Assembly: GCA_903902705.1 (NCBI GenBank)
Contig: CAIUVX010000140.1
Coordinates: forward strand, 1 to 44,369
Reading direction: 5' to 3'
From: an uncultured Methylococcales bacterium
GTDB taxonomy: Bacteria > Pseudomonadota > Gammaproteobacteria > Methylococcales > Methylomonadaceae
DNA: 44,369 bases
Notes under the pieces: generated by a model
Seen by the model: the letters and a program-made list of their open reading frames with translations, nothing else
Told to the model about the DNA's origin: nothing
Databases searched by the model: none
Part shown: positions 39,941-44,369 of the stretch, one piece after another
Layout: each line of letters starts with the position of its first letter
Numbering within the stretch: position 1 is the first letter of the stretch
Program-made: the position numbers and the translations under genes

Positions 39941-42433
39941 TTAAGATTCCAGTGCTTCAACATCCGTTTCGGTTAATTTTTCAGAATCGCGCAAGAATCC
40001 AAACTCATAAACTTGCGGCTGACATTTTTCAGTCAATTTTTTGTATGCGGTGTCGAAATTATCAAAGCTAACGGCGTTGGGCGTATCGTTTAACGATTTC
40101 AAAGCATTACGGATTTGATACCAGCCCACATCTAAACGGTTTAATTTATAGTCTTCTTTTACGCTGATTTTCAATTTATCTTTTTTGGAAAAGTACGCCG
40201 ACCACAACACTTTTCCAGCGTTTAAAACCGCTTTTGCTTCGGTTGATTGTTTCTTTCCTTTCAAATACTTCACCATAAAATCCGATTCAAACGGTTTTGC
40301 CGCGCCAATATCAATTTGATTGAACGGAATAAAATGATTCACGATAGACCACGTTTCACTGTTCCATTCCAAACCGTCTGCGCTCGCGGTTAAATTGCTG
40401 CCGTTAAATAACATCCAAATCAAACAATCGTTTTTGAATTCGTCAGAAAGTGGCGCGGTGGGTTGTAAAAATTGATCGCGGTCGTTTATCCACGTTTTTT
40501 TTATGATAAGCCGAACAGTAAATATAATTGCAACTTGCCAAAGATTTTCATGATTAACAAAAAAAGCACCAGGGCTGCTGTAACCTGACGATAATAAAGC
40601 CGTTAGGTTTGCGTTCTGCATATCACTTGCATGAGCATACAAACATCCGATTGCATCATCTGACCAATATGAACCACGAACATCTTTAGTTTTTGTTGCT
40701 GGTGAAATTGCATTTTTTAGAGGTAACGCTTCTGTTTTGTTTGGTTTTGGTCGAATCACCCATTTAGTTAATAAATTTTCAGAAGGTAAATTGTAAAAAC
40801 ATTTTTCTCCAATCAGTTGTGCTTTTTTGTCTAAAACTTCAGCAGTAATTTGAATAATTGGTTGTTTTTTCTTAGATGTTGTCTTGGTTTTCCAAACCAA
40901 AAATCCAATAGGAAAATTACCGCTCAATCCATCAAATGCTTTGCTATGAACTACAAATCCACCAAGATATTTTGCGTTCCATATTTCGCGGAATTGTTCA
41001 AAATTAGGGGAAGTTACATATTTCAATTTGCTAAAAATAGCGACTGTAGCTGTTGGAATTTCTCGATAAATTCTTACCAGAAATTGAGCAAATAACTCCC
41101 GTTTAGCGTAACCAAAATCATCCATAACTTCGGACATTTTCATTGTCGCAACACCTTCTTTATTTCCGCTATCAACACCAGTTCCTGATTCTGCATAAGG
41201 CGGATTGATTAACACTAAAATCTTTTTTCCTTCGGCAATCGCGTTGCGTAATTCGATTGGCACTTTGTTTGTTAGGTTGTAATCAATCTGTCCCACCGTT
41301 CGCCCTGAGCTTGTCGAAGGGTGTGGTTCGACAAGCTCACCACGAACGGTGGAAGAATCAACGATGTCATCGTTCAAATAATCGTATTGAAAACGGTGTG
41401 CCGCTGGACAGGTTTTGGTGGAGTGCATTATGTCGATGTCGGCTTTATCGAGCGTACTCATGTAGAGGTTTTTGTGGTTGCCGTGTTGGGTTTCTAAATT
41501 GCCCACACCGCAACACATATCCCAAACGATGTATTTTTTCTGCCAACCTTTGCCGAGTGTTTCGGTGAGTTTTTCGTAGGCTTTTTCGACGACGTTTAAC
41601 GGTGTGTAGTACGCGCCTTTAAACATTCGCTCATTGATTGGAATTAAGCTGTCGCGGCGGGCTAATAAATAATCACGATATTCTGCGCTGGGTGGCTTGT
41701 GGTATATCGTCCAAAATTCGTGATAGCCATCGTGATTGCCTAGTGTGTAGACCGTTCCGCGCAGGTCAAAATCTGGGTCATCGCCGTCATATATCAATCG
41801 AGCAGGTAAATCCTTATACGTTTTAGCTTTGCCGTCGTGCATGATGTCGGCAAAAAATAACAAAGCGTAATCTTCCTGTTCTTTTACGCCTGTGATTTCT
41901 GTGCCAATTAACTTGCACCATTTCTGAAAAACTTGCGCCAAGTTATCGGGGGTAATTTGAGTGCGAATGATGCCGCCCGTTTTGATGGCTTCTTTAACGG
42001 TGCTGATAAATTCATCTTCTTGCGTGGCAATGTTGAATTTAACAAAGTACGTTCCAATGTGTGCCGACACTTCTGCTAAGGCTTCGGGCGTTACTTTACT
42101 TGCCGATTTCCCCCATTTGATAGTTTTTTTATCCAGAAAAGGTAACACGTCGGACGTTTTCATGATGGCAGCTTTTTCGCTGTCAATTACCGCTAATAAT
42201 GGCGGGATTTCTTCGCCTTTGGTTCGTGCGTCATGAACATAATTCAATAATTGCGTGAACATTGAAAAAATCGTGTGTCGCTTATCTTTCGCTTCAAACC
42301 AAATTTCTTTGGTACGAATATCGACAATGCCTTTTGTAAATGATTTCAGTCCGAGTGCTTTAATGTAAGCGTCTTTAACGTCTTCTTCGCTTTTGGCTTG
42401 TTTGAGTTTGCTGTAGAGATTGGCTGTGGTCAT
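39941..42433 (-). CDS. Large N6-adenine DNA methylase with possible nuclease domain
   Basis: An 830-residue protein. The N-terminus has GIVDIRTKEIWFEAKDKRHT, compatible with a PD-(D/E)xK nuclease core (D38, E47, K49). Residues 271-285 read FKGAYYTPLNVVEKA, a typical methylase motif X region. Motif I is VWDMCCGVGNLE (D305 to G311), and the catalytic motif is LINPPYAESGTG (NPPY 410-413). The C-terminal 400 residues probably recognise DNA. Together this suggests a type IIG-like restriction-modification enzyme or a solitary methylase. Residues about 361-380 come from an in-frame genomic repeat. It stands alone next to a decayed Uma2 gene. Confidence 0.85.
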   Translation of the reverse strand: MTTANLYSKLKQAKSEEDVKDAYIKALGLKSFTKGIVDIRTKEIWFEAKDKRHTIFSMFTQLLNYVHDARTKGEEIPPLLAVIDSEKAAIMKTSDVLPFLDKKTIKWGKSASKVTPEALAEVSAHIGTYFVKFNIATQEDEFISTVKEAIKTGGIIRTQITPDNLAQVFQKWCKLIGTEITGVKEQEDYALLFFADIMHDGKAKTYKDLPARLIYDGDDPDFDLRGTVYTLGNHDGYHEFWTIYHKPPSAEYRDYLLARRDSLIPINERMFKGAYYTPLNVVEKAYEKLTETLGKGWQKKYIVWDMCCGVGNLETQHGNHKNLYMSTLDKADIDIMHSTKTCPAAHRFQYDYLNDDIVDSSTVRGELVEPHPSTSSGRTVGQIDYNLTNKVPIELRNAIAEGKKILVLINPPYAESGTGVDSGNKEGVATMKMSEVMDDFGYAKRELFAQFLVRIYREIPTATVAIFSKLKYVTSPNFEQFREIWNAKYLGGFVVHSKAFDGLSGNFPIGFLVWKTKTTSKKKQPIIQITAEVLDKKAQLIGEKCFYNLPSENLLTKWVIRPKPNKTEALPLKNAISPATKTKDVRGSYWSDDAIGCLYAHASDMQNANLTALLSSGYSSPGAFFVNHENLWQVAIIFTVRLIIKKTWINDRDQFLQPTAPLSDEFKNDCLIWMLFNGSNLTASADGLEWNSETWSIVNHFIPFNQIDIGAAKPFESDFMVKYLKGKKQSTEAKAVLNAGKVLWSAYFSKKDKLKISVKEDYKLNRLDVGWYQIRNALKSLNDTPNAVSFDNFDTAYKKLTEKCQPQVYEFGFLRDSEKLTETDVEALES
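41293..41352. repeat. 60-base palindromic element inside the large methylase gene
   Basis: CCACCGTTCG (41293-41302) and CGAACGGTGG (41343-41352) close the element, which contains GAGCTTGTCGAAGGGTG and GTTCGACAAGCTC. Its length is exactly 20 codons and it is read as STVRGELVEPHPSTSSGRTV. It belongs to the same family as the elements at 15165, 16138 and 25691. Confidence 0.92.
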
Positions 42434-42562
42434 GATGTTTGGCTTATTTTTTGGATAGTCAGGTGGGGTACGCTGTGCGTACCGTTAAATGTAACTGTGC
42501 ATTTTATGTAAAGCCATTCGCTCTGTCTTTCTTTTGTGGCTATCAAATTAATCAATTTTGTC

Positions 42563-42778
42563 TCAGTGCCAACCTATCAGCCAACAGGATGAATCTTTGA
42601 GAGTCTGCCAATCCATTTGGTAGATATTCTTGTTGATAACGGCTTCCAACTCGCAAGCGATAATCTCTTCATTTTCTGCACGAATCAGTTTGGTTACTAT
42701 AAAGTGGCGTTCTTTTTGTTTCGGTTTAACTGCCGTCCATTTTGATAACAGTAGTTTATTGGGGTTTATTTGATTCAT
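42563..42778 (-). CDS. TIGR02450-family small tryptophan-rich protein
   Basis: From ATG 42778 the product is 71 residues, starting MNQINPNKLLLSKWTAVKPK, continuing RHFIVTKLIRAENEEI and ending DWQTLKDSSCWLIGWH. This is the pattern of the TIGR02450 conserved hypothetical family. The open frame extends upstream to 42925, but that part only overlaps the preceding gene in another frame. It begins five bases after the DCC-family gene, so the two are co-transcribed. Function is unknown. Confidence 0.88.
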   Translation of the reverse strand: MNQINPNKLLLSKWTAVKPKQKERHFIVTKLIRAENEEIIACELEAVINKNIYQMDWQTLKDSSCWLIGWH

Positions 42779-42783
42779 GATGG

Positions 42784-43188
42784 CTATTCTTTGATTTGTT
42801 TTTTGCCAGTAAGCGGTAATCGATAGCGAGCGAAAATACGATAGCAACATTCCATTAACGGTAATAGTAAGGGTACGTTTTCGATAATGGGGGCGATGCG
42901 GCGATAATAAGGCAGTTGCTTCCACACTTGCAAAAAACCCAGTACGCCTGATTGCAGTTGCTGATTTTCGTCGATGACGTGCAGTCGATCCATTGTCTGC
43001 TTATAAGTTAAGCCCGCTTTTTCCAATGCCGCTTTGTCCTGACTAATATCCACCCAATGAATATTGCCCGCTTTATCGAATTTTTTCATCATGTTGATTT
43101 CAATATTACAGAGAGGGCATTCGCCATCATGAAAGCAGGTTACTTTTGGTGGTGAGGTGGTTGTTTTGGGTTGGGATGAGGTTGTCAT
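42784..43188 (-). CDS. DCC-family (DUF393) thiol-redox-like protein
   Basis: A 134-residue protein with the DxxCxxC signature of the DCC family (CFHDGECPLCNIEINMM, residues about 18-34) followed by WVDISQDKAALEKAGLT and MDRLHVIDENQQLQSGVLGF. The fold is thioredoxin-like and the family is presumed redox active. It has a Ser/Thr-rich N-terminal leader before the folded part, so translation may also start further in. It is upstream of, and coupled to, the TIGR02450 gene. Confidence 0.9.
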   Translation of the reverse strand: MTTSSQPKTTTSPPKVTCFHDGECPLCNIEINMMKKFDKAGNIHWVDISQDKAALEKAGLTYKQTMDRLHVIDENQQLQSGVLGFLQVWKQLPYYRRIAPIIENVPLLLPLMECCYRIFARYRLPLTGKKQIKE

Positions 43189-43409
43189 TTAAAATCCTGA
43201 GTTTCATAGGTAAGTGCTTAACAATAAATCGACAGGTATTCGTTTAAGTCGTTACGGGTAATATCCCCTTAATCCCTTGGAGAGATGCCACCTGTTATAC
43301 CTACTAACTTTTTGCTAAGAACTTAAAATTGGGTTACTAAAAAGCGGTAACTCTACCAATAGCGCGATTAAAATCACGCCCACTTTAGCTATCTCTGTTA
43401 AACAGCGGA

Positions 43410-44369
43410 TTAAGCAATCCAAACCGCCCCTACTCCAAGTCCTGAATTATTGACGCTATTAGCCATTACACCGACTAATTCCACTAAAGTGTCTGTTACG
43501 CCACCATCTTGGAACACAAAGGTATTGCCATCAGAAATAAAAGCAACAGTGTTATTACCCGTAATTGCTGCTTGTACATAATTAATAGCATCGGTTAGAT
43601 TGGCGGCAGTGATTGACAATGGAGTATCGCCTATAACATTAGCAAAACTAATCAACCCATTGCTAATAGAATGACTGCCAACATTTCCAAAATCTGTACC
43701 ATTAACATGACTCACGTTAGCGGCAATGGAGGTAAAGGATAAATCAAGTTTATCTACGGCTATTGTGTTAGCTGTGCCTGTTCCCAATCCAAAGCTATTA
43801 GCTATGTCATAGTTGTCTATTAAACTGTCGCCTGTGGCAATTTTTAGGGTATCGGTTGCTGCCACTGATTCTTGCAATAAATATAAGTCCTTACCCGCGC
43901 CGCCCGCTAATATGTCACTGCCGTTTCCACCTTCGAAAACATTAGCATTGGCATCTCCGATCAGTTTGTCGCCTTGAGCAGTACCCGTGACATTTTCAAT
44001 GTGAATGACCGCGATTTGTCCATTGGCATCTGTCCAAGTGAAATTGGTTGCACTGAGGTAGTAAGTGGAGGCTTTACCAGTCGAGAGATCAACACTAACG
44101 CCCGCATTTTCAGCACTACGCCGTGCTGCGGTGTAAGCATCCGCTTGGCTAAAATCAAGCGTATCATTACCCGTACCGCCATCATAAATACCTGCGCCAT
44201 AAAAGCCGCGTGATAAAAAGTTGTCATCACCTGCCCCGCCGTTCAGTGTGTCTATTACGCCAAGATTGTAAATATCCGATACACCAGCATCCAGAATATC
44301 ATCCCCTGCACCGCCATTGATAACATCACTACCCGCCCCACCGTCAATAACATTAGCATCGCCATTACC
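43410..44369 (-). CDS. RTX-type calcium-binding repeat protein, N-terminus outside the window
   Basis: The minus-strand frame is open from the window edge to TAA at 43410 (319 residues). It starts in GNGDANVIDGGAGSDVINGG, with further hemolysin-type nonapeptide repeats (GGAGDDILDAG, LNGGAGDDNF, GGTGNDTLDFSQAD, GGNGSDILAGGAGKD). These bind Ca2+ as a beta-roll after export. The C-terminal 150 residues (SVAATDTLKIATGDSL, then TDAINYVQAAIT and DTLVELVGV) resemble C-terminal secretion regions of type I-exported proteins. An in-frame TTG at 43877 is not the true start. No HlyB/HlyD genes are in the window. Confidence 0.9.
   Translation of the reverse strand, partial: GNGDANVIDGGAGSDVINGGAGDDILDAGVSDIYNLGVIDTLNGGAGDDNFLSRGFYGAGIYDGGTGNDTLDFSQADAYTAARRSAENAGVSVDLSTGKASTYYLSATNFTWTDANGQIAVIHIENVTGTAQGDKLIGDANANVFEGGNGSDILAGGAGKDLYLLQESVAATDTLKIATGDSLIDNYDIANSFGLGTGTANTIAVDKLDLSFTSIAANVSHVNGTDFGNVGSHSISNGLISFANVIGDTPLSITAANLTDAINYVQAAITGNNTVAFISDGNTFVFQDGGVTDTLVELVGVMANSVNNSGLGVGAVWIA

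Noticed and set aside
42779-42925. N-terminal extension of the TIGR02450 protein
   Set aside because: The family begins at the ATG 42778; the extension overlaps the DCC-family gene in another frame.

Overview
The window looks like chromosomal DNA of an AT-leaning gammaproteobacterium. Supporting signs are csrA followed by tRNA genes, a Rieske/cytochrome b/cytochrome c1 operon followed by sspA-sspB, SbcC, RibF, an acetate kinase, and many short palindromic repeats. A Methylococcales or Thiotrichales-like organism would fit, but this is inference from gene content, not a database match.

Layout. 1-417 (-): end-truncated secreted protein. 1122-1720 (+): csrA, tRNA-Ser(GCU), tRNA-Arg(ACG), tRNA-Asn(GUU) and a strong terminator. 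1871-13655 (-): a P2-type contractile tail module in the order W, J, I, fibre, small protein, sheath FI, tube FII, small protein, E/E' (with a -1 frameshift site), tape measure T, U, small protein, X, D, then a DNA adenine methylase. No head, terminase, spike (V), lysis, integrase or repressor genes are visible. The methylase is split by an in-frame amber codon and preceded by a tetranucleotide repeat of almost nine units. 13803-17030: the C-terminal remnant of a type I hsdM abutting the tail module, a full two-domain hsdS, and a YgjP-type metalloprotease; hsdR is absent. 17052-20938 (-): small membrane protein and SbcC. 21286-25661 (+): slipin, then a PhnD-like binding protein overlapping a hybrid histidine kinase. 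25935-27626 (+): BatD-like protein. 27950-31846 (+): bc1 complex, sspA, sspB. 31889-33058 (+): ackA. 33104-37336 (-): a 1410-residue membrane protein I do not recognise. 37483-39182 (+): ribF and a glyoxalase II. 39191-39748 (-): frameshifted Uma2 protein. 39941-42433 (-): large N6-adenine methylase with a possible nuclease domain. 42563-43188 (-): TIGR02450 protein and DCC-family protein. 43410-44369 (-): C-terminal part of an RTX-type calcium-binding protein, cut by the window end.

How it fits together. The core genes serve respiration (bc1), stress and proteolysis control (SspA/SspB, CsrA), repair (SbcC) and central metabolism (AckA, RibF, GloB). The accessory part is a decayed defence and phage zone: a deletion or recombination appears to have joined the inside of a P2-like prophage to the 3' part of hsdM. 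Short repeat elements have spread through this zone, including in-frame copies inside hsdS and inside the large methylase gene, and hairpins in several gaps of the tail operon. The most interesting signals are the repeat-plus-amber methylase, the E/E' slippery site, the tail-operon hairpins, the in-frame repeat elements, and the predicted PhnD-like/hybrid-kinase sensory pair.
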